Under the pieces are notes generated by a model. The model saw only the letters and a program-made list of their open reading frames with translations. It searched no databases and was not told where the DNA came from. The position numbers and the translations under genes are program-made. Shown here in pieces: positions 26,709 to 35,453 of a stretch of 64,000 nt of DNA. This stretch comes from CAYSRJ01 sp964521865 (lineage in GTDB: Bacteria; Spirochaetota; B62-G9; DRHN01). The stretch is from NCBI GenBank assembly GCA_964521865.1, contig CAZFTJ010000009.1, forward strand, positions 62,001 through 126,000, in the 5' to 3' direction. Numbering within the stretch: position 1 is the first letter of the stretch; each line of letters begins with the position of its first letter.

Positions 26709-28055
26709 CTATACCAGCCCCTGATCGAGCATTGCATCCGCCACTTTTCTGAAACCTGCGATGTTTGCACCGTTTACATAGTTGTCCGGCGTCTCGTATT
26801 CATCCGCAGCCTCACGGCAGTGCGTGTGGATGTTTATCATGATACGGTGGAGTTTTTCATCCACCTCTTCCCTCGTCCATGCCATGCGCATGCTGTTCTG
26901 AGACATTTCGAGGCCGGAGCACGCAACACCGCCCGCATTGGCGGCCTTGCCGGGGCCGAAGAGCACACCTTTCGATAAAAACAGCTCTGTTGCATCCAGG
27001 GTGCAGGGCATATTCGCACCTTCCGCAACACAGAAACAGCTGTTTTCCACGAGCGCTTTTGCATCATCCGCATTCAACTCGTTCTGGGTTGCGCAGGGCA
27101 GCGCCACGTCGGCTTTTGTAAGCTGCCAGGGGGTTTTCCCTTCGAAATAATTGGCAGTCGGATATTTTTTCACATACTCGCGAATTCTCCCTCTTCGAAT
27201 ATTCTTCAATTCCATGACGAAATTCCACTTCTCTTCATCGATACCGTCGTCGTCCGCAACCGCGCCGTTCGAATCGGAAAACGTGACGACTTTTCCGCCG
27301 AGCTGATTGACCTTCTGCGCCGCGTACTGCGCGACGTTTCCCGAACCTGAAATAGCGACGCGCATGCCTTCTATCGACCGGCTGCGGGTTTTGAGCATTT
27401 CTTCGGCGAAGTAGACGACTCCGTATCCGGTCGCTTCCGGGCGAATGAGGCTGCCGCCCCAGCTGATACCCTTTCCGGTGAGCACCCCTTCGAACATGTT
27501 TTTAAGCTTCCTGTACTCGCCGAAAAGAAACCCGATCTCTCTGCCGCCGACTCCGATATCTCCTGCAGGCACATCGGTGTAGGCGCCGATATGACGGAAG
27601 AGTTCGCTCATAAAGCTCTGGCAGAAGCGCATAACCTCATCGTCTGATTTGCCTTTCGGATCGAAATCGCTTCCCCCTTTTCCACCCCCCATCAGAAGTC
27701 CGGTAAGACTGTTTTTGAATATCTGTTCAAACCCGAGAAACTTCAGTATGCTGAGCGTAACGGATGGGTGGAAACGAAGCCCGCCCTTGTACGGTCCTAT
27801 GGCGCTGTTGAACTGCACCCTGTATCCCCTGTTTAAGCGATAGTTTCCTCTATCATCCTGCCAGGGTACACGAAACGAAACGACCCGCTCGGGTTCCACG
27901 AGACGTTCGAGAATCAACGCCTGCCTGTAGCGTGGGTCTCTCTCGACGACCAGTTCGAGGGACGAAAGGACCTCCCGTACCGCTTGAAAAAACTCAGTCT
28001 CCCAGGGATACCTTTTGCTGATTGATTCAATTACTTCGCTCACGTAGCTCGCCAT
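26709..28055 (-). CDS. gdhA: NADP-type glutamate dehydrogenase
   Basis: 448 residues, hexameric small-subunit GDH. It makes glutamate from 2-oxoglutarate and ammonia. Landmarks are the substrate stretch SAIGPYKGGLRFHPSV near residue 85, the catalytic lysine and glycine loop GLLMGGGKGGSDFDPKGK near 125, the catalytic aspartate in DVPAGDIGVGGREIG near 160, and the NAD(P) fold GSGNVAQYAAQKV near 237. The cofactor is inferred from similarity of the whole protein to GdhA and not from a specificity residue. Start follows GGAGGAAG. Upstream is a 441-bp gap containing a repeat module and the terminator of the ACL-like operon. Confidence 0.95.
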   Translation of the reverse strand: MASYVSEVIESISKRYPWETEFFQAVREVLSSLELVVERDPRYRQALILERLVEPERVVSFRVPWQDDRGNYRLNRGYRVQFNSAIGPYKGGLRFHPSVTLSILKFLGFEQIFKNSLTGLLMGGGKGGSDFDPKGKSDDEVMRFCQSFMSELFRHIGAYTDVPAGDIGVGGREIGFLFGEYRKLKNMFEGVLTGKGISWGGSLIRPEATGYGVVYFAEEMLKTRSRSIEGMRVAISGSGNVAQYAAQKVNQLGGKVVTFSDSNGAVADDDGIDEEKWNFVMELKNIRRGRIREYVKKYPTANYFEGKTPWQLTKADVALPCATQNELNADDAKALVENSCFCVAEGANMPCTLDATELFLSKGVLFGPGKAANAGGVACSGLEMSQNSMRMAWTREEVDEKLHRIMINIHTHCREAADEYETPDNYVNGANIAGFRKVADAMLDQGLV

Positions 28056-28330
28056 TTCTTCCTCCGGTTAAGTTAAGTAGTAATTTTTTGTATATAAAAC
28101 GGCAGTTCCGCCGGGCATATACAGACAGGCATTGAGAAAACAGGGTTCTCACAATATCGGGAAATCAGTATGCTGCAATCCCATAAAAGCGGATTTTTAA
28201 AAAGGCAATCCCGAACAACCGGTGTGCTGTTAAAACATAACCTTCGCTATACATATGCGATCAATGGTATATGACGATACGCACTCATCCTGCATGGAGA
28301 ATACTGAAAATTCTATTGAACGTAAAGAAA

Positions 28331-28365
28331 TATTATCCGGACGCTTCGCATCCCGATAATGCCGC
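28331..28365 (+). repeat. Intergenic modular repeat, left module only (copy 5)
   Basis: TATTATCCGGACGCTTCGC followed by a short spacer and CCGATAATGCCGC matches the left hairpin of the complete element at 45661 with few changes. The right half is absent. Confidence 0.65.
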
Positions 28366-28458
28366 TTTGAAGCGCCGGCGGTGCGAGGGAGTATGCAACT
28401 ATAGAAGGCACCATAACGGAGGATGAGTGAAACGCCCGCAGGACGAGAGCGGCAATAT

Positions 28459-28485
28459 AAAAAATCACGGTGCCGATCGGCCCGT
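28459..28485 (-). terminator. Terminator after the ACL-like operon
   Basis: On the minus strand ACGG, inner CCGATCGG and CCGT form a hairpin, followed after two bases by six T residues. It lies 12 bp past the stop codon of the large subunit gene. Confidence 0.5.
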
Positions 28486-28496
28486 CGCAGGTCGGA

Positions 28497-30566
28497 CTAC
28501 AGCTTTCTGGGTCCGGTGAGCGCTCTGCATTCAGCTGCAGGGATCCGCATGTCCATATCGGTACCGAAGTCCTGATGGTCCAGATACTCGCCGGCTCCGC
28601 CGCCGGCCCGCCCGAGGGCGAAGACAATAAAGGGTATGTCTGCGGCACGGCTTACCGTCATATGCTTTTCCCTGAGTTTTTTCCAGCATATGCCAAGCCA
28701 CACACACGCTATTGCTGCATCGAGGTTCACCGCAAGAACACGCTGAGTCGACCCGTTGTTTTTCAGCGCATGAACGAGGTGATGGTAGAATTCGAGAAAT
28801 ATGTTCTTTTTTCCCTCCTCCTCGAAGAACCGGTAAATTACCTGCTCTCGAGGATCAAAGTTGACCTCCTCGTTTCGAAAGACCGGATGCCCCAGACACG
28901 GGATTCTTTCGTACTCGACGCCGGCCTCTTTTGCCTGCACCTTTTTCTGCTTGAAATCGGCAGCCGCTTTTTCTGCGATCTTTTTGATTTCCACACGGCT
29001 GGCATAGGGGCTTGGAATATCAAGATGAGCGAAATACTTCAGGAGAAAACGCACCGCCATTGCGCCGTTTCCCCCGTGCATCCTCCCGATCGCCGCGAGT
29101 GTGGCGATCATCGCCGTGTTGGGGCTGTTTCCCGCAGATGCGGAGAGCTTTGCGCCCTGTGCGGAAATGGTTCCGGGCCCGTTGGTGAGGGACGCGATGA
29201 GCGTCAGCTCTGCGGCGCGCTCTTCGAAGTGACTTTCGGGGAGGTCGCCGGTCAAGTACAGTATGAGGGAGGCGGCAAACGAACGTTTTTCCATTATTTC
29301 CATGAGGGAGTACCCGTAGATGCGGGGCGTGATTCCGTCATTGGAGCTCGCATGGGATGCGTTTCTCATCGGCTGGCGTATCATCCCTTTCAGAAGATTC
29401 TGTACCTGGTCTCTGACCTGGTCCCGGTAGGGCTGAGGTATAATTCCTGGCGGGAGCGCGAGCTCGGGTGGAAGCCGTTTTCCGAGATCGCCGAGGTCCG
29501 CAAACCATGGGTTGAGAAGAATCGGTTTTGACCTGCTGAAATCTTTTTTCATTCCGAGTGTGCTCATGACGAGGGAAACCGCGCCCGGAAGGTGATGCAG
29601 GACCTCGACCCGTATTCCACGTTTCAGAGCCGCGGCGAGCTCACGGGTTTTTCTGTAGTGTTTTTCCGGGTTGAAAGGTTTGATGCCGAAATAGCCGTCG
29701 AAGGCGTCTTTTTTGACGCGGGCGCTGCTTTTGCCGCCGTCGACGACCGATCCTGTGTGGCCGAGTGAGATGCTGTACCGCTCAGCTATCTCGCCCGCTA
29801 CATATACGACAATCGGCTTTGAAAATCCATCTTTTTTCATCATATCGACGGCGTCATGCTCGTACGTCCCACCCGGTTCAATATAGAGAACGATCACACT
29901 GGTGCGTTCGTCCTTTTCGGACAGAGCGAGAAAATCCTTGAGCGGTGTGAGAATGAGCCTGTCCTTGCCCGTTGAAATACCAAACCAAGTGCCGATGCCC
30001 GCAGATAGGAGGTAGCTCGAAATTGTGTTTACCATGTTGCCGGAGTTGGAGATAACGGCGGCGGACCCCGGCTTGAATGTTTCTTCCGGAGCTTCGCCGC
30101 CGACGGCGCCGATTCGTACTCGGTCTATGGTGTTTATAATTCCCAGTGTATTGCACCCGATAACATCTATAGTGCTCCGGCTACAGATCTGATGGATCTT
30201 TGCCGTCACTTCGATAGACACGTGTTCGGTGATAATATATATGGTTTCAATGATTTTCTCGCCGTGCTTGACAACCTCTTTTACCTCCCCGTATACGGCT
30301 TCGGGCGGGGAGTAGATGAGTATTTTATTGGGATGACGCTCCGACGGAGTCATGTGCAGGAGCTCATCGAAGGTGGCAAACACCGACACAGGTCCCTTCG
30401 CTGTTTCAAGTTTTTGCCCACCCTTGCCCAGAGCCCAGCCGCCGATGATATTTTCACAGTACTTCTGGCTGACCGCAGTCACAACGGATGCTTCTCTTCC
30501 GGTTATATTGGAAACCGCAACTCTGTCGCCCTTTTTCAACAGATCCGAAAGATATCGAGCTCTCAT
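28497..30566 (-). CDS. ATP-citrate lyase-like large subunit (CoA-ligase plus citrate-synthase-like)
   Basis: 689 residues. The N-terminal half is a succinyl-CoA-synthetase-alpha-like CoA-binding domain with the phospho-histidine loop SLGHTGSVVDGGK near 270 (usual form GHAGA). The C-terminal 260 residues are citrate-synthase-like (GYSLMEIMEKRSFAASLILYLTG...). With the 413-residue partner the total is 1102, close to full-length animal ACLY. In ACL and citrate synthase a His-His-Asp triad acts at the acyl-CoA bond. Here the first site, DHGP in ACL, reads TNGP; the second His remains in CLGHPVFR, and the Asp region reads VNLDAAI. The true substrate is therefore open. Start overlaps the partner stop by ATGA. 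An operon with the GntR gene is evident. Confidence 0.75.
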   Translation of the reverse strand: MRARYLSDLLKKGDRVAVSNITGREASVVTAVSQKYCENIIGGWALGKGGQKLETAKGPVSVFATFDELLHMTPSERHPNKILIYSPPEAVYGEVKEVVKHGEKIIETIYIITEHVSIEVTAKIHQICSRSTIDVIGCNTLGIINTIDRVRIGAVGGEAPEETFKPGSAAVISNSGNMVNTISSYLLSAGIGTWFGISTGKDRLILTPLKDFLALSEKDERTSVIVLYIEPGGTYEHDAVDMMKKDGFSKPIVVYVAGEIAERYSISLGHTGSVVDGGKSSARVKKDAFDGYFGIKPFNPEKHYRKTRELAAALKRGIRVEVLHHLPGAVSLVMSTLGMKKDFSRSKPILLNPWFADLGDLGKRLPPELALPPGIIPQPYRDQVRDQVQNLLKGMIRQPMRNASHASSNDGITPRIYGYSLMEIMEKRSFAASLILYLTGDLPESHFEERAAELTLIASLTNGPGTISAQGAKLSASAGNSPNTAMIATLAAIGRMHGGNGAMAVRFLLKYFAHLDIPSPYASRVEIKKIAEKAAADFKQKKVQAKEAGVEYERIPCLGHPVFRNEEVNFDPREQVIYRFFEEEGKKNIFLEFYHHLVHALKNNGSTQRVLAVNLDAAIACVWLGICWKKLREKHMTVSRAADIPFIVFALGRAGGGAGEYLDHQDFGTDMDMRIPAAECRALTGPRKL

Positions 30567-31804
30567 TCCTTCACCTCCTCGATGGCTTCCACTGCATTCA
30601 CGAGCCGTGCTGCATACTCCGCTACCATTGTCACCGGCGTATCGGGTCCGAAAATGATATAGGGAAGCTCGAGATATTCGAGCGCCTGTTTCATGACGAG
30701 TAATCCTTTGACGAGTTTAGGTCCTCCTCTGCCGATCACGACTGGAATATGTATGCGGCCGTGGTTCTCCACATATGAAATCAGAGCGTCCGCAATTGCC
30801 TTGAATGTGACGTCGATGAGCGTGTTGTTGGCTTTGCCTCCTAAAATGAGCAGTAGTTTCGCATCGGCGAGCCGATGCTTGAAGCATATTTTCGCCGTTT
30901 TGAGCATTCGTTCGTAGGGCGGGTTGCCCCCGAAATCGGAAAGAAACATCGCGCTTCCGCCGGCGAGGTCGAGGGTTTCCGTGATAATGGTCGAGGCTCC
31001 GCCGCCGAATAGAATCGGCAGTATCTTCGTGCCGCCCAGCTCCGATGCGTGCGCCTGGCCCTGATGACTCGAGGCATCCCAGGCAGTCATCTCCTCTTCG
31101 AAGTCGGAGAGGTTTTCCGGATACTGCGGGAAAACTACTCCCGGAACTTTCGATTTGTAGTTGGCTTCATCGACGACCCCCTTGAAGTCGCAGGCAAAGG
31201 GTCTTTTGTCCGGGGTGATTCGCAGGGGATTGATCTCGGCCGTTTCCATGCCGGTCGAGATGAACAGATCCCAGAATGAAACCATTACGCGGGAGATGCC
31301 GCTGATCAGTTCTCTCGGGCAGGAGAGGGTAACGAGTATGTCGGAGGCCTGGTACGCATCGAGACCGGTGAAAATGTCTATCGGTATTGTTGCCTTTTTC
31401 TCCTCAGGGATGGACTCGATATCCGCGCCGCCTTCAAGGGAAACGGTGAATGCAGGACCGAGAAAGACCGTGCTGTAGGTGATGGCAGCGTACAGCTCGA
31501 GCCCGGAAGGGATTTTTTCGACAAGGTAGGCGGTTCGCGGCATTTTACCGTTTATCTCGAGACTCGATACCCGTTTGATTTCTTTCAATGCATCGTGGAT
31601 GTTTTCGACCTCGACGACAGCACCGGCCTTTCCTCTTCCGGTAGTCAATATGTCCGGTTTTACAATCGCCTTGCCTCCCCACTCTTCAAATGCGGTTTTA
31701 ATTTTTCCGATTTCCGCCGTCCCGCTCATATATCGGGGCACGGGTATACCGTACCGTCCTGCAAAATGCTCCAGAAACGTCAACTCCGTTACCGTGAAAG
31801 ACAT
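30563..31804 (-). CDS. ATP-citrate lyase-like small subunit (ATP-grasp)
   Basis: 413 residues. ATP-grasp domain of the succinyl-CoA-synthetase-beta/ACL type (AIVKPDILTTGRGKAGAV near residue 45, METAEINPLRITPD near 205) and a C-terminal flavodoxin-like carboxylate-binding domain (ILFGGGASTIITET, GGKANNTLIDVTF, VVIGRGGPKL). The Asn-x-Thr and Arg of the last two stretches correspond, from memory, to residues that hold citrate in human ACLY, so a tricarboxylate or similar acid is plausible. I chose ATG 31804 for its GGGAGGC ribosome site; an in-frame ATG at 31828 overlaps the GntR stop. It sits 20 bp after the GntR gene. Confidence 0.78.
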   Translation of the reverse strand: MSFTVTELTFLEHFAGRYGIPVPRYMSGTAEIGKIKTAFEEWGGKAIVKPDILTTGRGKAGAVVEVENIHDALKEIKRVSSLEINGKMPRTAYLVEKIPSGLELYAAITYSTVFLGPAFTVSLEGGADIESIPEEKKATIPIDIFTGLDAYQASDILVTLSCPRELISGISRVMVSFWDLFISTGMETAEINPLRITPDKRPFACDFKGVVDEANYKSKVPGVVFPQYPENLSDFEEEMTAWDASSHQGQAHASELGGTKILPILFGGGASTIITETLDLAGGSAMFLSDFGGNPPYERMLKTAKICFKHRLADAKLLLILGGKANNTLIDVTFKAIADALISYVENHGRIHIPVVIGRGGPKLVKGLLVMKQALEYLELPYIIFGPDTPVTMVAEYAARLVNAVEAIEEVKE

Positions 31805-31824
31805 GCCGCCTCCCTGAATATGCC

Positions 31825-32793
31825 TCAATAGGCATTTTTATCGAGCTCCAACAGTGCAACCTTGAGATTGTTGATCGATGTCCGGTCCGGCGTAAATACA
31901 AACTCTATAACACTGGCTTCCCTGCGAGCGTGCTGCTGTACGGCCTTTTTCTGCTTCGGCGAGACGAGCACAGCATCGCACAGCCGGACTATATTTTGCA
32001 GCGTGCCGGGTGCGGGCGAGCTTGCCTCGAGGATGCGCGGAAATTTGATGTTGAGGCCTTCGAGAATTTCCCGTATAATTGCGGCAAACTGCTCACTCGT
32101 CGTTATTATGCCCACTGTGCTGTTCGGGGGAATTTTGGCGACTTTGATGAGCGTCGCTACCTCGGGCTCGATATTTATGCCGATAATCGGTTTGTCGATG
32201 CCGCCCAGATGCCCCTGCACCTCCTTTAAATGATAGAAGCTCGTTACGAATATATCGCCTGTGTTTATCTTTTGTGTTGTTTCTTCGTTTCTCTGACGCA
32301 GATCTTTGAGCAGAAGAATGACGCGGTGAATATGAGGATCGAGCTCGAGGTGCTCGGTAAAGTAGGTGAGCTGCTCAATATTACACTCTATAAAAACAAG
32401 CCTGATTTTCTGCATCATTACACGTTTTTTGCGTGTATACGCCATTGCCGCTCGTTCGAACTCGTCTATGGTGAAATCGAGTGCGAGCGCTTCTTCAAGG
32501 GAGTGTTCAATCACTTTTTCGAGCATGATTTCCCTGTTGTGCTGTTCGAGTTCGATGGATGCGGAATTAACGAATGTACCTCTGCCCACTATGCCGGTAA
32601 CGATTCCTTCTTTTCCGAGCTCATTGTACGCACGGAGCACCGTATTGACGCTCACGTCGAAATCTTTTGCTACCTGCCTGATCGTGGGGAGCCGGTCGTC
32701 TTGAATATTCCCCGATCGAATTATCGATTCGAGGATTTTTTTCAGCTGGAGGTAGGAGGGAACGGTGCTGTTTTTGTCGAGTTTGTATTCCAT
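31825..32793 (-). CDS. GntR-family transcription regulator, likely local
   Basis: 322 residues. Residues 8-75 are a GntR winged helix (VPSYLQLKKILES, RLPTIRQVAKDFDVSVNTVLRAYNELGKEGIV, GRGTFV). The remaining 245 residues are an effector domain unlike the short FadR or HutC types; they resemble a periplasmic-binding/LacI-like fold (VRLVFIEC, KPIIGINIEP, STVGIITTSEQFAAI). It is the first gene of an operon with the ACL-like subunits and has a perfect palindrome 4 bp before its start codon, so it most likely represses its own operon and releases on binding a small acid. No ribosome site is visible before the ATG, suggesting very low or leaderless translation. Confidence 0.85.
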   Translation of the reverse strand: MEYKLDKNSTVPSYLQLKKILESIIRSGNIQDDRLPTIRQVAKDFDVSVNTVLRAYNELGKEGIVTGIVGRGTFVNSASIELEQHNREIMLEKVIEHSLEEALALDFTIDEFERAAMAYTRKKRVMMQKIRLVFIECNIEQLTYFTEHLELDPHIHRVILLLKDLRQRNEETTQKINTGDIFVTSFYHLKEVQGHLGGIDKPIIGINIEPEVATLIKVAKIPPNSTVGIITTSEQFAAIIREILEGLNIKFPRILEASSPAPGTLQNIVRLCDAVLVSPKQKKAVQQHARREASVIEFVFTPDRTSINNLKVALLELDKNAY

Positions 32794-32797
32794 AGTG

Positions 32798-32817
32798 GTA
32801 TTGTATCAATACAATAC
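32798..32817. promoter_or_regulatory. GntR operator candidate, perfect 9-bp arms
   Basis: GTATTGTAT and ATACAATAC are exact inverted repeats around CA, ending 4 bp upstream of the regulator start codon. On the minus strand TTGATA followed by 17 bp and TATTGT gives a possible promoter whose -10 lies in the palindrome, so bound protein would block transcription. Confidence 0.7.
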
Positions 32818-33130
32818 AGTATATTCGTGCCAATATCAAGGGATAATTTCAATAATTTTGGGATATTTATCTTTTTATGGAGGGTTCTGTATTAAGACAA
32901 TTGCAGCGGTTGCAGGTTCCTCCATTCTGTTTTTCGTTTCAACGGTACGTCAAAACCATCAGGCACGCGATACATTGGATCTTTCACGATTGACACGTTC
33001 TCTTCCCTGTTTTTTCGTCATATTGCGGCTTTTCTGAAATAGCTTGCGTTATACTATTATAGTAGTAATAATAGTGGATACCGGTTTGCAGCGAAGATGC
33101 GTACCGGAAGACCGCACCGGGGTGCGCCGA
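32818..33130. other. Divergent control region, GntR operon / cNMP-GGDEF gene
   Basis: 313 bp with no gene. It holds the upstream promoter part of the GntR operon (minus strand) and, at 33053-33075, an inverted repeat with arms ACTATTAT and ATAATAGT 7 bp apart, just upstream of the cyclic-nucleotide-binding gene. I see nothing else. Confidence 0.5.
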
Positions 33131-34093
33131 ATGGCCAATAAAATCGATCTCTTGAGAAATGTTCGAATCTTTGCCCATCTTGATGAAGAAAAGCTGAAGG
33201 TTGTCGCACGGTTCAGCAGGTACTACACGTATGGGAAAAATGAGGACATATACAGGGCGGGGAGCAGGAGGGAAGAAATTTTCATTATAAAGAGCGGAGA
33301 GGTGCTCATAAGCAGGGAGGATCCAGACGGATCACGAAACGACCTTGCGAGATTTATAGCGGGAGAGAGCTTCGGCGAGCTCGAGCTTCTCGATAATACG
33401 CCGCGTGTGAATACAGCGAGTGCGGCGGAAGTCTCGCGTCTTCTCATATTTCCGATGAAAGGCGTTGAATTCACAAGCGTGCTGACCCGCCATCCGGGAA
33501 TATTCGCCCTCGTGCTGCACGATCTTCTCGCCCTCATTGCGGGAAGAATCAGATCGACAAACAGGATTATCTCTGAAAAAAGCCCGTGGATTCAGGGTCT
33601 CAGGCGTCAGCTCACGACGGATAAGCTCACGGGTCTGCTGAACCGTACCTTTCTAGACGAGGATTTTCCCTCACAGCTCGAGGAATACGGTCCGGAAGCG
33701 TGTCTGCTTGTAATCAAGCCGGATAATTTCAAACAGATCAACGATACCTTCGGGCACGAGACGGGCGACCGGGTTCTTGAAATCATTGCCAAAACGATAA
33801 AGAGTGCTGTGCGCGAAGGCGATATTCCTGCGCGGTACAGGGGAGATGAGTTTTGCGTCATTCTTCCGGAGACCGATTCAAAAACCGCATATGAAATTGC
33901 GAAAAATGTGCTTGCTGCATTCGAGTCGCTTGATATCAGGCATGTAACCGGAGAGAAAATCGATACACTCACGGGGAGTGTGGGCATTTCCCGGTACCCG
34001 GGTGATGCTCCCGACTGCGATGGCCTTATCAGGACCGCATTCGAAAAGATGCGCACCGTGCAGGAGAGCGGCGGCGGCGGATTCCGGGTATAA
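33131..34093 (+). CDS. Cyclic-nucleotide-binding plus degenerate GGDEF protein
   Basis: 320 residues. Residues 1-130 are a cNMP-binding domain (NEDIYRAGSRREEIFIIKSGEVLISRE, GESFGELELLDNTPR). Residues 165-320 are a GGDEF-type domain, but the signature reads RGDEF (RYRGDEFCVILP), and the metal-binding stretch that usually contains D-x-D-x-F-K reads VIKPDNFKQIND, losing the first Asp. A diguanylate cyclase with these changes would be expected to be weak or inactive; it could bind nucleotide as a sensor. I chose ATG 33131 over upstream in-frame codons that lack a ribosome site. The next gene at 34290 has the same architecture with a full GGDEF motif. Confidence 0.8.
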   Translation: MANKIDLLRNVRIFAHLDEEKLKVVARFSRYYTYGKNEDIYRAGSRREEIFIIKSGEVLISREDPDGSRNDLARFIAGESFGELELLDNTPRVNTASAAEVSRLLIFPMKGVEFTSVLTRHPGIFALVLHDLLALIAGRIRSTNRIISEKSPWIQGLRRQLTTDKLTGLLNRTFLDEDFPSQLEEYGPEACLLVIKPDNFKQINDTFGHETGDRVLEIIAKTIKSAVREGDIPARYRGDEFCVILPETDSKTAYEIAKNVLAAFESLDIRHVTGEKIDTLTGSVGISRYPGDAPDCDGLIRTAFEKMRTVQESGGGGFRV

Positions 34094-34289
34094 GGCCGTG
34101 AAAAACTGGTACGTGATCGTATCAATCGTAAAAGAACCAATGTATCGCGTGCCGAATGGGTTTTTCCCGTAATTTCCAGATGCTTAAAAGGCCTTGGAAA
34201 AGGAACAGACCGTTTTCTTTTTTAAAAACAGATTTTAAAAAACCGGAGGACGCCGGTACAAAATATGGTGTTCGCCGAGGAAACGAGTT

Positions 34290-35318
34290 ATGAGTGAAGA
34301 GAAGGGCATTTTGATTTCAGGTTCCGTGCAGGTGTGCGGTTTCAAGAAAAACGGGGACGCCGATTTTTTGAAGCAGGTCGATATATTTTCCCTGCTTACC
34401 GATGAAGAGATTTCACTCATCGACCGGCGTCTGAAACTCATCCCTGTAAAACAGGATGCAATACTGTTCAGAGAGGGTGATGAAGGCAGCGAGCTCTTTA
34501 TCGTACGATCGGGCAGGGTGGTTATTACCATAGCCCTCCCGGACGGGAGCCAGCGGGACCTCAGGGAGTTTTCAACTGGGGATTTCTTCGGAGAGATGTC
34601 GATTTTTGAAAATGCGCCAAGGTCGGCGACCTGCACGGCACGGGAGCCGAGCAGCCTGTATGCTCTTCATGAACGGGATTTTTACAGGCTCATTGAAGAT
34701 TCGCCTTCAACGGCAATAAAGATTATGTACCGAATGTCCCGTATAACGACCGAAAGACTGAGAAACACGAGCGAATTCCTGTCCGACCTCGTCCACTGGG
34801 GTGAAAGGGCGGCCAAGCGGGCTATTACGGATGAGCTCACCGGGGTGTACAACAGACACTTCCTTGAAAAATCGATCGAGAGCCTCTTTAAATCGGCAGA
34901 AAGCAGGAAGCGCTCCCTCTCTCTCATCATGGTTGATCTCGATCATTTCAGAGCGATAAACGAGTATTACGGCCATGAAACGGGCGACCGTGTTATTCTT
35001 GCTGTTGTGGATGTATTTAAAAGATATCTGCGAAAGCGCGACATTATCGCTCGTTACGGAGGAGATGAGTTTACGGTCGTACTGCCGCAGACCGGGCTGA
35101 AGGAAGCGGAGGAGCTTGCCTGGAAAATCTGCCGTGAAGTCGGAAAGCTTCCCATTTTAAGAAAGCTTGGAGGGCCGGTAGAAACGATTACCACAAGCCA
35201 GGGTATCGCGTCGTATCCTGAAAATGCAAGGGATATCAAAAAGCTGCGTGAAAGAGCCGATCAGGCGCTGTACCGGGCAAAGGAGAGCGGGAGAAACAGG
35301 GTGAGCACCGGCACATAA
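34290..35318 (+). CDS. Cyclic-nucleotide-binding diguanylate cyclase
   Basis: 342 residues with the same layout as the preceding gene: cNMP-binding domain at 25-140 (QDAILFREGDEGSELFIVRSGRVVITIA, GDFFGEMSIFENAPRSATC) and a GGDEF domain at 180-340 that is intact (MVDLDHFRAINEYYGHETGD, RYGGDEFTVVLP). It should make c-di-GMP from GTP, with activity tuned by a cyclic nucleotide or other ligand. No RxxD inhibitory site is evident directly before GGDEF. ATG at 34290 follows CCGAGGAAA. The DHH phosphoesterase gene follows 135 bp downstream on the same strand. Confidence 0.87.
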   Translation: MSEEKGILISGSVQVCGFKKNGDADFLKQVDIFSLLTDEEISLIDRRLKLIPVKQDAILFREGDEGSELFIVRSGRVVITIALPDGSQRDLREFSTGDFFGEMSIFENAPRSATCTAREPSSLYALHERDFYRLIEDSPSTAIKIMYRMSRITTERLRNTSEFLSDLVHWGERAAKRAITDELTGVYNRHFLEKSIESLFKSAESRKRSLSLIMVDLDHFRAINEYYGHETGDRVILAVVDVFKRYLRKRDIIARYGGDEFTVVLPQTGLKEAEELAWKICREVGKLPILRKLGGPVETITTSQGIASYPENARDIKKLRERADQALYRAKESGRNRVSTGT

Positions 35319-35453
35319 CGCGAATGAGGGGTACGGGGCGGCCGCCGCATACCGGTAAAACACGGGCACACGGACCGAACACCGGGATCTATGGAGTTTT
35401 GCATTCGTTCGGCGAGCACCGGCGGCATACAGTAAAGGGGGGAAATCAGGGCC

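Larger units (their letters stand above)
28056..28496. other. Gap between gdhA and the ACL-like operon
   Basis: 441 bp. It holds the AT-rich upstream region of gdhA (28060-28110), a repeat module at 28331-28365 and a terminator hairpin at 28459-28485. Short hydrophobic open frames on the minus strand here show no family resemblance or ribosome site, and I do not call a gene. Confidence 0.6.

Noticed and set aside
23428..28089. 14-nt identity AGTAGTAATTTTTT upstream of both the small barrel-protein gene and gdhA
   Set aside because: AT-rich 14-mers are expected to recur by chance in 64 kb, and distance to the two start codons differs (74 versus 21 bp).
28313..28648. 111-codon hydrophobic open frame on the minus strand across the end of the large ACL-like gene
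   Set aside because: It overlaps a well-supported gene in another frame, crosses a terminator and repeat, and has no ribosome site.
32823..32840. TTGGCACG on the minus strand upstream of the GntR gene looked like half a sigma-54 promoter
   Set aside because: The -12 half (TTGC type) is missing at the required 5-bp spacing; a sigma-70 reading fits better.
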